Positions 11,255-22,900 of a stretch of 64,000 bases of DNA are shown one piece after another (within the stretch, counting starts at the first letter, position 1; the number at the start of each line of letters is the position of its first letter). The notes under the pieces are model-generated. The model made no database searches, was not told where the DNA came from, and was given only the letters and a program-made list of their open reading frames with translations. Location of the stretch: NCBI GenBank assembly GCA_003991915.1, contig RQTK01000926.1, forward strand, positions 33,982 to 97,981, written 5' to 3'. A program made the position numbers and the translations under genes. This stretch comes from Elysia chlorotica. Its lineage: Eukaryota > Mollusca > Gastropoda > Plakobranchidae.

Positions 11255-12352
11255 TCAACGTGGAGAAAAGCCGAACATGCGCAGTAGCACAGAACGGAAC
11301 TGGTTGCCTGAGACTGCGTAGATGATGATGTTGACACAAGAGTTCAACTCGCTAATAAACACACAGGCCAGTCCGTTCATGACAACCAGGTGTCTGATAC
11401 GGCCGTTCTCGGAGTATTCCGGTAGCGTCACCCCCGCCACGAGATGGGCCGACATTGGGAGCGTGCTAACCAAGAAAACACACGCGATCACGACAACGAT
11501 GTTGATGATGCGCCTTTCTTTGGGCGGAAGCTGCGTGCTCTCCTTGCACTCCTCGGTATGTCTGCCGGCATTTGGACCTCCAGATGGCGAAGAGATCCCT
11601 GCCTGGATCGGAGTTTTTGCGCGCTTCCACTTGGTGCTCTGCCGCAGCCTCACGATCAGAAACAACGTGCAGAAGACCACAGTCCCCCAGGCAAGGACGG
11701 GCAGAACTAGGCCGAAAGAGACCCTGATGAACTGACGAAAACCGTGCAAACTTAAACCCTCGTTTAACTCTAGGTTCAAGGTCGTTCCATTGCTGTCTTG
11801 ATCCCCGTGAAAACCGTTCATGTACCCCACGGAAACCACAAACAGCAGAGAGCAGCCGCAGCCGAAGATGGCCGAGATGACGACCGTAGTGACCCTGCGG
11901 GTGATGATGAACTTGACCTTCATCGGGTAGACCACGCTGAGGAAGCGCTCCAGACTGATCCAGGCCGTGAGGAGTGCCGTGATCCGGGAGAACACGATCT
12001 GGGGAAGGCCAGCCACAATGTTGTTTAGGTCCTGATCTTCCCGCTCGCTGACGACGTGTCTGAAGACGCCCAAGGCCGTGGCGCCACACATGACGCTGGC
12101 CACCACGCAGAGCAGGTCGGATATGGCAAGACCCGTGCAGCTTATCTGGAAAGGGCTGCTGACTCCCATTTTGCAAAAGACTATGACAATTAAGATGTTT
12201 GCTGGGATTCCTACAATGCCTGTCCCAATGAGCATCCAGCTAATTACTGGCTGCACGATAACGAAAACACTCTCCATCGTCTGTGACCCCCGTTCAACAC
12301 CCGGTATGCCTGGAGCCGTGCTGTTGGCCTCTGAGCTCAAATTGGAGTCCAT
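11255..12352 (-). CDS. Rhodopsin-class (class A) GPCR, chemosensory-receptor-like
   Basis: 365 aa ending in TGA at 11255-11257, with seven hydrophobic segments. In ATG numbering: TM1 about 36-60 with N52 of the GN/AN motif (IPANILIV); TM2 with D79 (LAISDLL); TM3 ending in ERF at 135-137 in place of DRY, followed by LSVVYPMKVK; TM4 about 155-178; TM5 about 209-234; TM6 about 286-310; TM7 ending NIIIY from 341 in place of NPxxY. Glycosylation sequons occur near residues 4, 10 and 188. The ERFLSVVYPMKVK and VNIIIYAVSG patterns resemble the lineage-expanded chemosensory receptors of gastropods; ligand and cell are unknown. The chosen ATG has a strong context (AGGATGG). A pyrimidine-rich 3' splice site (CCCCCAG) lies 26 bp upstream (AG at 12379-12380), so an untranslated 5' exon is likely. 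GC content is well above the flanks, and no frame lesion is seen. Confidence 0.87.
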   Translation of the reverse strand: MDSNLSSEANSTAPGIPGVERGSQTMESVFVIVQPVISWMLIGTGIVGIPANILIVIVFCKMGVSSPFQISCTGLAISDLLCVVASVMCGATALGVFRHVVSEREDQDLNNIVAGLPQIVFSRITALLTAWISLERFLSVVYPMKVKFIITRRVTTVVISAIFGCGCSLLFVVSVGYMNGFHGDQDSNGTTLNLELNEGLSLHGFRQFIRVSFGLVLPVLAWGTVVFCTLFLIVRLRQSTKWKRAKTPIQAGISSPSGGPNAGRHTEECKESTQLPPKERRIINIVVVIACVFLVSTLPMSAHLVAGVTLPEYSENGRIRHLVVMNGLACVFISELNSCVNIIIYAVSGNQFRSVLLRMFGFSPR

Positions 12353-12409
12353 CCTTTCAGGCGCAGGGAACAACCAGTCTGGGGGAGAAGGGAAAGACAG
12401 TTTTTAATA

Positions 12410-12735
<326 letters not shown>

Positions 12736-13017
12736 TGTTATGCTTGTTCGTCTGTGGGGATGTCTAAAAATGTCTGCAGTGGAAAAATACACACCACGTA
12801 AACTGCGCATAAAAGCCACAAGCAATAGGAACCTGGAGGTTAAACAGACTGGACTCTATACCAAAAGATAATTTTTTACACCCCCTCAAAACATAACTTT
12901 CGTTCAAAAAATTAAAAAAAAAACTCCGAGTACATAGTCGTTTCTACGGGGAAGGATCATTCTATATTTAACGGAGATGAGTGGCTGGGTTAATAACATG
13001 CATGCGTTAACACTGAA

Positions 13018-13200
13018 AGCTTTGCTAGCTCAACTGACCAGCGCTCTGGATCTAGAGTTGTAGATCCACGGGTCGAATTTCACTCGGTGGCCCTATCTTC
13101 GATAGGGAGTAATCAAATAGTCACTGCGATGGCGTCAAAGGTTGATAATTTCGAACCAAAGAGTAAGCACAGATCGGCTTGACTGAGAACTTACTTTTAA
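13018..13200 (+). mobile_element. tRNA-derived SINE-like fragment
   Basis: The head has an A-box-like stretch (GCTAGCTCAACTGACCAGCG) and a B-box-like GGGTCGAATTT about 35 bp later, followed by SINE-body-like sequence. The 3' boundary is unclear. Confidence 0.5.
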
Positions 13201-13267
13201 ATAACAAATTCTTGACAAAAAATATAAAACTATTCATTGGCAACAAGACTCCAGCGATTAGAGATAA

Positions 13268-13535
13268 ATGGCGAGGTGGCCAAAGGTTAGAACGCACGAT
13301 CCGTAATCAGTAAGACACTTGACCGGGCCGCCTCGGCTGCTGTTGGTAAAACATGTGTTAGTACACTGTTACCGACTGACGACTCCACTCTGTTTCTATA
13401 TGGCATAATGCAATATTGTCTTAAGCTGATCTCGGTACCTTTCCGTATATAGCCTAGCTGCTGATGGGGGGTGTTGAGAGACTCATTATATCAATAATCA
13501 ATTATCTTATCTTATCTTATCTTATCTTATCTTAA
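13268..13535 (+). mobile_element. SINE-like element ending in (TTATC)n
   Basis: The stretch starts with a tRNA-like head (GGCGAGGTGGCCAAAGGTTAG). Its later part (TATAGCCTAGCTGCTGA) resembles the tail region of SINE copies at about 36.1 and 52.6 kb. It ends in six or so TTATC units at about 13503-13534, the same tail word seen on a LINE at about 3.63 kb. Confidence 0.5.
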
Positions 13536-13560
13536 ATAGTAGTAATAGTAGTAGTAGTAA

Positions 13561-13599
<39 letters not shown>

Positions 13600-13612
13600 C
13601 AGTAGTAGTATC
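13536..13612. repeat. (TAG)n microsatellite
   Basis: AGT/TAG trinucleotide run of about 75 bp with a few substitutions, directly after the TTATC array. Confidence 0.93.
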
Positions 13613-14084
13613 AAACAGCTGTCGTGTGATGAATTGTAGCGAAATACTTCACGGAATGGGCATTGTTTAATTATATTTAAGTCCTATAAATCACCGCTTC
13701 AAAGTTAACACATTATGCCCAGAAACAATAACACCGGTATAGACTAACTTAATTAAGTAATATCTACTTTTACCAAAAAATGACATACCTGGGGCCTTTT
13801 TCTGTTTCAAATTTGCTTTGAAACAAAGGATTCAAAAGGAAAAAGACGACAAATTCTTAAGTTAGTATACTCTGTCTGGATGCCGAGTCCACAATAAAAT
13901 CTCTAAACCGAAAACTAGCGAACACAATAATAGTTCAGATATGGAGAACTACGTACGTTCAACATTGTTTACCTCATGTTGATCGCCACCTCGAGCTTTA
14001 ATTATGATGATCAGCTTGTAAAGTGTATTCCATGGCTCGGATTGGCGGAGGATAGAATTCTTCAAATCTTCATCTAAGGATATT

Positions 14085-14170
14085 TAATTAAGACAAGACA
14101 GGATAAACTAAGATAATACTTTATTAGCCCACTTGGAAAATTCCGCTTGGTTACAGAATGACACAGATAC
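14085..14170 (-). mobile_element. LINE 3' end fragment
   Basis: Read on the minus strand this ends GGGCTAATAAAGTATTATC, parallel to the GGGATAATAAAGGATTATC end of the Rex1-type LINE at 3605-3641. No coding part is attached. Confidence 0.5.
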
Positions 14171-14236
14171 ATTTAAAGTATACCCATAGACAACAAAAGT
14201 ATACACAAAAGTGACAGAGTTCGCCATAGTCACCCA

Positions 14237-14250
14237 AACACCCCCCCCCC

Positions 14251-14285
<35 letters not shown>
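14237..14285. repeat. Poly-C followed by (CA)n microsatellite
   Basis: A C run at about 14241-14252 leads into a CA dinucleotide tract to about 14281. Confidence 0.93.
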
Positions 14286-14287
<2 letters not shown>

Positions 14288-14666
14288 ATTGAAATCAAAT
14301 GGTTTTCATTGAGAAAGAAAAATTAAACGGCCTAGATCTACCATTGTTGTAATATCTCATTGTTGGTCCTCAAAAGCAGGAAGAGGTTTACATTATCGCG
14401 GTGAAATAACGCCTCAGTCTGACCGCAATTGAAGCGGATTAGATACAGCCAAAGCTTATCCCCTCGTGTTTATTATACTTTTCTCATGAACCAAATCCCC
14501 ATGCTAAGATTAATAACATTGACTAATTCTCTTCGCAAATGGGAAGGGATTCATCAGGCCTACAACAGTTACTAATAAGTTACTCATAACACGCGCCGTT
14601 TCCTTTAGTCTTTGACCGTGCTACATTACGGACATCAATGTTCTAATAATCTTTGTTTTGTCAAGA

Positions 14667-15115
14667 CTGTCATCCGCAAAAAGCTTAATGTGTGTCTCTG
14701 GAGAGAGGTCACGTCCTATATCATTGATGTATATAAGAAAACACAGAGGCCCAAGCACTGTGCCTTGTGGTACTCCTGATGTGACCATACCGATGTTGCT
14801 CTCTTCTCCATCTAATATTACTCTCTGGGTTCTGTGACTCAACCAATGAGTTACTGAACCAAGTTTTTAGTTTCTGATCGTATTCAATAACATTTTCGTC
14901 TTCACTTCCTGGTGACTGTCTATTATGCCCGCTTGTTATAGCTTCTTCAGTAGTCTTTGGTGGGCCACCGTGTCGAATGCTTTACTGAAATCAAGGACAA
15001 CCATGTCGACTTGTTTCTTTTGATCATATGATCTTGATATTGTGTCTAGTGTTGTTATTAGTTGTGTGAGTCAGAGTGATGTTGCACCGTTCTGAGGCTG
15101 AGAGGGTAGGCCTAA
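14667..15115 (-). mobile_element. CR1-group LINE fragment (RT blocks A and B)
   Basis: On the minus strand the fragment opens with block A (DMVVLDFSKAFDTVAHQRLL), continues through [19 protein letters not shown] and block B ([17 protein letters not shown]), and stops just after FADDS at 14667. Bases 14667-14816 match 9594-9750 with essentially one difference seen. At least one frame break lies between blocks A and B. It is truncated at both ends. Confidence 0.78.
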
Positions 15116-15119
15116 TCTA

Positions 15120-16015
15120 AAAAACAAATTAGTCTCGATTAGAATAAGGTGAAAAAAATTTTCGCCGTGTTATACCGTAATCACCGTTGCAGCAAATAGT
15201 ATATTTTGCTTGATTTAAAGTTTTGTTTTATTTGTTGGTTTGTTTTTGGTGTTTTGTTTGTTGTTGTTTTTGTTTCTTTCTTGGTAATTTTAACCCATCT
15301 GCAGCTCTGCACTTTCATGATTGCCCTCGTCTTTAGTGTCACATTACAATTCATAACTGTAGTACTGTACGGTTCCCGGCACCAGCATATAATTTAGAGT
15401 TATATAACTATAAGGACTCTATAACACGTGGTTCCGGGCGCAAATTTTTTTATTGCTAAATCTGTATATAGCGTGTTATACGGTGAACGTGAATGCAAAA
15501 AAATTACATAAAAAACTATAAGTTTTCAAAATGACACCAATTCTTCCGCCCTATCTACCAAAACCAAAACTTGTGCGAAAAAAAATTGTCACTTAATTCA
15601 TAAACCACGACAATTATAAGAATGGGCCACAAATTATTGAACTGCACACGATCCTTTGCATAAGTCGAAATACACTTTAAAAATGGTGGGAGGTGATCTT
15701 TTAATGTCTTCATCTTTTCCAGCTTTTGGCATCTTGGCACAATAAACGTCTGTATTGTGGTACAAAAAAATCGTGAACATTCCACAGACTAACGCCTGAC
15801 AAATTTACGCACTGACAGAGACAGTGTGGGGATACCAAGACCTCTGTCACAGCTGGTCACATTACACGAACACTGACCTCTGTATCTGTCACCGTGACCG
15901 CACACAGATTATCAGACGTCCGAAATAAACATAGGTGTTGGCGATGGAGCAAAAACAAACCAAACTGAATAGCAGCAAAATCGACAAGAATAAACCTCAT
16001 TTTTACTCATGTACT

Positions 16016-16058
<43 letters not shown>

Positions 16059-16680
16059 GAGAAAATTATAAACACCAAACAACCAGGTGGTTGTAAAACA
16101 TTGTTAAAACTAATATTTTGAAGGCTACCATAAAAATATTACCCACCTCATTTTCCCGCAAAAAAATAATAATTTAAAAAACCCAATAAAATAAAAAAAA
16201 ATAATTAATTAAAAAAAATCAAAACAAACACACAAGAACAATATAAAAAAAAAGGCAAAACGAAAAGGAAACAACAAAACAAAGAAGTTAAGGTTATGAA
16301 AACTTCTGCATCAATTCAACATGACATAGATGAGCAAGCCTTCATGTTGACTAAGAGTAAGACTAGGGTAAAAATGTTTTTGTTTTTGTTTTTTAATCTG
16401 AATAGAAATACAGTGTAGTGAGCTAAACCATAGTTCTATTCTTTGTACAGAGATAATTCTGCTTGAATCAATTATATAAGTGATCACTTGTGTTAAAAAC
16501 TGCTGCTGTTAAAATCTGAACTATGAATGTTATTTTAAATCCAATAGTAATACTAATATGTACATGACTATGGACAAAATGTGGAGACACTTTTTGATCA
16601 TATCAATTATTAAGAGCTATGGAGGCACATAGACACTCAATTTTTTACAGGATTTATAATAAGCAGCTGGCATGAAGGCT
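15120..16680. other. Intergenic sequence with GA repeat, no gene recognised
   Basis: AT-rich sequence with a GA dinucleotide tract at 16018-16057 and an A-rich low-complexity stretch at 16140-16280. Short open frames at 15206-15397 and 15555-15785 show no domain or motif. Confidence 0.5.
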
Positions 16681-18297
16681 TCCCTACCGCAATGACCCCT
16701 AGAGCTATGATGGGTGGAGATCCTCTCCTGGTAGGTTCACCCAAGACAGAAAGGTTGAAAGGTAGAGGCCAGACTACGATCACTCACTGGCCCACCAGCA
16801 CCAAGTAGGGGGTTGGGCACAGGATCAACAACCCTGTCTCGTAAAGAAAACCCACTCTTAACGAAACTGCAACGAATATTCATAAAACCAGTTTGGTAGG
16901 AGGAGTCCTCTCCTGCAACGCTCATGACGTGCACAGGTGAAAGCCCTATAGAAGCTGATGTACCGACAACTTTTCTGAAGACCAATATCTAAACAGGATA
17001 GGTACCTGGGACATCAGAGCCCTGTATGAAACGGGTTAAACCGAACAAGAATGTCGAGAAATGAACGGGTACAATTTGAATATATTGGGCCTCTGTAAGA
17101 TTAGATGGACAGGAACAGGAAGAACGACACTTGCCGATGGAAACAAAAATCCACCGGGAAACGAAGAGGGCCTGGCGTGACACACACACACACACACAAA
17201 TGGAGTTGCATTGCTTATATGTCATCGGAGGCAACACGAGGACTACTGTTCTTCCCCTAGAACCTGTATCACCAAGGATTTTCACTGCAAAATTTAACTC
17301 TAAAAGAAGAAGAGCCACCATCATGCAGTGATATGCTCCCACAAACGTAGCAGATACAGATGAGAGAGTGATCTTTTATGAACACGTTCAGGCGATGATC
17401 GACAAAGTCCCAAAGAGAGACATGAAAATCCTGTTTGGAAATCTGAATGCCAAGGTAGGCACTGGCAATACAAACATGGAGCACATCATGGGAATCCATG
17501 GCACCGGAGAACAGAACGAGAATAGAGAATTCTTAACTGAGTTTTGCTTCTTTAATGACTTGATTATCCAAGGCACTATTCCGCAAAAGACCATCCATAA
17601 TACATGTACAACATAGATTTCCTCTGACGGCAAGACTGCAAACCAGATTTACCCACATCACAGTCGGCAGTATGTGGAGACGGAGTCTGCATGGCGCCGG
17701 GGTGAAATGGGGCGCTGACGCAGCATCAGATCACCACCTGGTAGTTACAGTTCTTAAGACCAAGCTCAAAGCTTTTAACAATAGGGCTGGACAAGTTTCA
17801 TAATCAGTGTACGAAAGAGGTAAAGAAATCAGAGCATTCAAAATCAGTCCGCTCTCCTTCCTAACAGATGAAACAATTGAGGAACAACGGTGAAGCCTGT
17901 GAGAAACCCAGAAGGAAACATGTTTTACAGATTTGGGCCAGAATACCAGGAAACACAAGGAGTGTATCACAACCAAGACCTGGACACTCATAACGGAGAG
18001 AAAGAACCTGAAACAACAGATCAACCAGACACAAGACATAGTGGAAAAATGTACACAACAAGCTCGTTACTGGGAAAAGAACAGAGATGTAGTGAAAAGT
18101 GAGAGGAAAGACAAAAGTAATTGCATAGACTAGAGAAGGCACAGATTGCAGAAGGCCAAAGAAATATGAAGAGACTGTACAAGACCATCAGAAATCTCTC
18201 AGGGAAAATCAAAAACCCCAGACAAGAACGGAAACACCATAGCTGGTGAGGAAGAGCAGAGGGCAAGATGAGCTGAGCACTTCAAGGAAACAGTTAG
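16680..18297 (+). mobile_element. RTE-type LINE: 5' UTR and AP-endonuclease region, broken
   Basis: The sequence reads in pieces as an RTE-clade endonuclease of the type often annotated 'craniofacial development protein 2-like'. Landmarks in order are GTWDIRALYETG, ILGLCKIRWTGTGR (about 17076), IFTAKFNSKRRRATIMQ, YAPTNVADTDERVIFYEHV, KRDMKILFGNLNAKVGT (about 17410) and SDHHLVVTVLKTKLK (about 17730). Stop codons interrupt it at 17029, 17178 and elsewhere. The segment ends near 18297 (EEEQRARWAEHFKET-like), before the reverse transcriptase. A CA tract sits inside at 17179-17199. GNLN replaces the usual GDFN catalytic motif, so the nuclease is inactive as encoded. Confidence 0.8.
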
Positions 18298-18699
18298 GTG
18301 TAAATACATGTATAACTGGCTAACCATATAAAAAATTTTAATTTGTAACCACATGAATAATAATACTTAATCTGGAACCTGATTAAAATAATTAAAATTA
18401 ATGTGCAATAGAAAATTATTACATTTCTCCCCTATTTTTCTATGCCTGGCAAGGGAGTTGAGATTTTGTGCTGTCTGAAATACTGATATTATGTCATAGC
18501 ATAGTACATTTTTTAAAATTTTGTAAATTGCAATTATAACAAAAACAATAATACATGAGAATGTTTCAATTTGCTGTAAAAGATTTATTTTTCTTTGGTT
18601 GAAGATCACTTCAATCGAATATTTTCAATGTTATTTTGTTTTGAAAGAAGTGCTCTTGAAGTGATATTTTATACTACTACTCACTACCACTAGCACTGC

Positions 18700-18905
<206 letters not shown>

Positions 18906-19951
18906 ATAATAGTGATAATTATAAAAATTATATTTAACTTGTTTTCATCCTTTGAATCATTCTCATGCACTTTCTAATAATGTGTGCATAAAGATTATTT
19001 AACTAATTTACAAATAGTAATATGTTTTTTCCAAAGTTGTAACTAATTATACATGTAGAACATAATTTAAGCTTTAACAAACAAGATAAAAAGAAAGACA
19101 AAAACTTTCAAATATTGATATCACAATTCGTAAAGACCGTCCACAAACGGCTGATGATCCTATCAATAGTATAATAAATATTAAACATGAATATAATAAT
19201 AACATAAATCATTTATTTTGCTATTCTTTAATGAACAATGTATTCTCTTCTTTTTTTCTCCCCAACTCTCCCATTAATTATTTATTTTTTTGAGACCCTT
19301 TTTCTTGTTCCACTGTACATAATTATCAAAATACAAACTCATAGTGTATTGAATTTTAAAACAAAATAAAATAGTGAAAAAATTAGAATCTACTGGGAAA
19401 GACAGAAAGGGTTTAAGATTGGCAATGAGGGCTATAAGAGAAAGGCAAAGCTTTGCCAAAAACATAAAATTTAATATCTCATTAAAAATATAAAAAGCTA
19501 TAAATAAAGGTTCAAAAGAGAAAAGGGTTGCAATACAAAAACTTGTGTCAAATTCTATCCTTAGTCCTATTTTACTCCACAAATATAATTGGAGAATGAA
19601 ATGCAATACCATATAAAATAAATATAACCTGGTATTGGAATTATCTAGATATAGTTTGTAGAGAAGACTTCTAATATCTTTGATATTGCAAATTATTATA
19701 GGATTGCATTCTATATTGGAGAGTAAATATAACTCATGGACAAAAATTGGTCCTCTATTTATTAAATACAGTGTCCGTTGGTGTTAAATACTCCATATTA
19801 CAAAATCCTCAAAATTTGGACTGATTGTATTTATTGAAGATCATTTCAAAATTTTCAAACATGTCTTCAAAACTAGGTGTAACTTAAGCATAATACAAAT
19901 ATTTAAAAATTTCATGCAATGGTATAAAATTATATGTATAGATTGTAGATA
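18906..19951. other. AT-rich 3' flank of IDNK
   Basis: Downstream side of the minus-strand gluconokinase gene. AATAAA signals on the minus strand lie at 19830-19835 (about 117 nt after the stop) and 19758-19763. No other coding content is recognised; a 112-aa Phe/Ile-rich open frame at 19274-19612 looks compositional. Confidence 0.5.
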
Positions 19952-22900
19952 TCACACCAGGTGACAAAGACTTGAAAACTTAAGAATGCTGTCCACAATT
20001 TCCTCAACCGATTTATCTACATTCACCATGAAATACCTCTCTGGCTCACATGGCTCTTCCAACGTTTCCAACTGAGAGTCTAAAAGAGTTGGTGACATGA
20101 AGTGGTCTAAACGATTTAGTAGCCTTTCTCGTATCACTTCTTTAGCTCCCTTGAGATACACAAACAAAATATCTTCAGTTTTAGAAGGCACTTGGCTGGC
20201 TTCAATGATTGTAGATGGTGTTGTTATGGCTCCGTTTCCTTCCACGAGAATGTTTCTGTATATTTGTCTCAGAGCAGAGCAGGTAACCACTCCAGTTTGG
20301 GAGGCCTGTATCAAACTGTATTTAATGAAACAAAGAAAATGGGGTCAACAAAATTAATATGGACATTTTCAATATCTATATATTACCAGAACAGAAACAC
20401 TGAAAAATTTTCTTCTGATTATCATAATAATAATAACAACAACAACAGCAACAATAATAATGATAATAGTTTTAACTAACACAAAATATGAGCATGTATC
20501 CCTTATCATGTGAAGATAATAATTATATTTTATGAGAAAGAGCTTTGATTATGAAAATACATGTCCAATAAACAATCAATAGTCACATGCATAAGTAATA
20601 AATGACATGCACAAAAACATGAGAGTCCAGATTCATGCTTATGTTTGCAATATGATAACATGCGAACAAATAAAAAACAATACATTGCAATTTCTGATTT
20701 ATAGCAGTAGACAATGGATTGAAATTATCAAAACCTCAATAGATTAAAAATGCTATCTAAAATCATATTTTAATTTCTTTTTGTTTTTTAAAAGGTAGTT
20801 CTGAGTATTATTTTGCTAAAAAAAAACAACGTATAACCATAAGGTATTCTACATCTAAGAACCAAAGAATGATGATTGACTTTTATCAAACACTTAATCG
20901 CCTTTTTCATTGATATATCTTAATTTTAATCTTATAAATAGTTAGGGACTAACCTGTTGACATATTGAACAATTTTATTGATATAATTTTTACTAGACAA
21001 CAAGCACATTTTTTTCTACATGCAGTCAAATGAAATTTTATTTTGCATTGTTCGGTGTGTCTTGCAATATATATATCGTGTGAAGACAGCTTGGAAGAAG
21101 TTTAAAGAACTACTACCAGTTCTTTTGTCTCGCCACCTCTCATACAAGACGCAGGGTCATGTGTACAGCACTTGTGTGCGGAGTGCAATGCTCCATGCTA
21201 GCGAGACATGGCCCTTGACCAAGCCAAACCTTCAACGCCTGCAGATTATTTTTGATCCATAATAATCCCAATATTTTCATCACATCAACAGTTAAAATTT
21301 TGGGACTTAACATCTTCTTGTTTTTGTTTTTTTTTTCTTTCCTGAAGAGAGTTAAAAGATACAGAATCATAATTACCTCAGTATTTTTGCCTTTAACTTA
21401 TTCATCTAATCTATTAAAAAAAAAAAGATGATCAAGATTACTCACATTACAACCTATATAAATTTGATTACCCCAGGTATAGAACTTTTACAACAATATT
21501 AAAAATATACTTCTTAAAAACTTTTGCAAGAGTTAAGGAATGAAGAGTAAATAAAATATGAAAATTTGGTTTTACACTGAGCTGTTAAGTTTAAGCCTCT
21601 TGATTCCTTGTGGAAAATAGGACAGCAGCAACTGGTTTTGACTGGTCCTCTTCAGCTCAGCTCTTGTGGTACCGGCAGCTTCATCTCGACGTCGGTGCTT
21701 CTCCGCCAAGTCTGCTTCCGACGTACGACCTTTCTCTTTCCTTGGGGATTCCGCTCCAGGGCTTGCCTTGTGATATTGAATTCAGGCTTTTAAAGTGTGT
21801 GGCCTATCCAACCACACTTACCCTTTTTTATCTATGTCTCGATGGGGGTTTGCTTCGCCCTGGCCCTGGCATCTGTTGGTGAATGGTTGTAGTTTTGTGG
21901 TGCTAGCCTTGGTCAAGCGCCATGTTTCAGAACCGTAAAGTAGGACTGACTTTACGATACTATTGAAGATCCGGATCTTGCTTTGGACTGATGGTGCTGT
22001 AGACCTCCAGATTGGTTTGAGGGTGTTAAAGAGCTGTTTAAGCAAACTAAATTCTTAATATCCCATTATAACTAAATTCTTAATATCCCATTATAACTAA
22101 ATTCTTAATATCCCATTATAACTTCCCAAAACTTGAGATCGATGTCAATATTCAGCTGTAGAGAGCTAATTAAGAAATCAAAACAGTACATGTATCACAT
22201 TGTGATTTTCTGCTATAAGATTAATGCAAAAACTCTAAATAATTTTATTCTTTCACCTTTTTATATAATCATGTATAGCAAACAGCCAAGGGATTCTATC
22301 CTGTAATAAAAAGAGACAAAAAAAATTTTCATGTAAGTTTATCACAATGTAAAATATAAAATGTATATGTTTCGCATTGTAAATGCGACTAAGGAATAAA
22401 ATATACTTTTTTTTTAATATCCAAACAAAAACAAAATATACAATAAGATTTACTGCTGTTGTTTTTTTTAGATTGGTAGAGTTTAAACGATTAAAAAATA
22501 AAAATATATATACATTTTTGGTTAATTTTTTTTTTCTTTTTTTAACTGAATGAAAATTTATATATAAATACATATTATATATATAGGACACTTAGAAACA
22601 AATAAGATAAGATAATAGATTTCTATTAATAGCACTAGATCGCTCTGAAAAATGGCGGCCCCTCTTTGCAGAGGAAATTTTGAATACATGAAAGCCAAAA
22701 AATAGAAAAGAAAGTGACCATGAAGTAAAACCAATTTTCTGTTATTAGTGTTTTAATTCCAAAGACACATAGGCAAAATGAAGATGTATACAAATTAATT
22801 CAGTAAATAAGAGTTACTTGCATATAAAAATGTTATTACCATAATACATGTATAATCTTATGTCTATGTCAAGCCTTAGCAAAATGTTATAACATTGCAA

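Noticed and set aside
12350-12373. GPCR start at the TTG eight codons upstream (12373)
   Set aside because: TTG is not a normal eukaryotic start; the ATG at 12352 has a strong context and the upstream codons lie just after a splice acceptor.
11322-12407. Several long open frames antisense to or out of frame with the GPCR, including one of 236 aa
   Set aside because: They are shadows of a GC-rich coding exon; the GPCR frame explains the sequence with seven membrane segments and class motifs.
22045-22123. CRISPR-like array
   Set aside because: The three 25-bp units are directly contiguous with no spacers, and the genome is eukaryotic.
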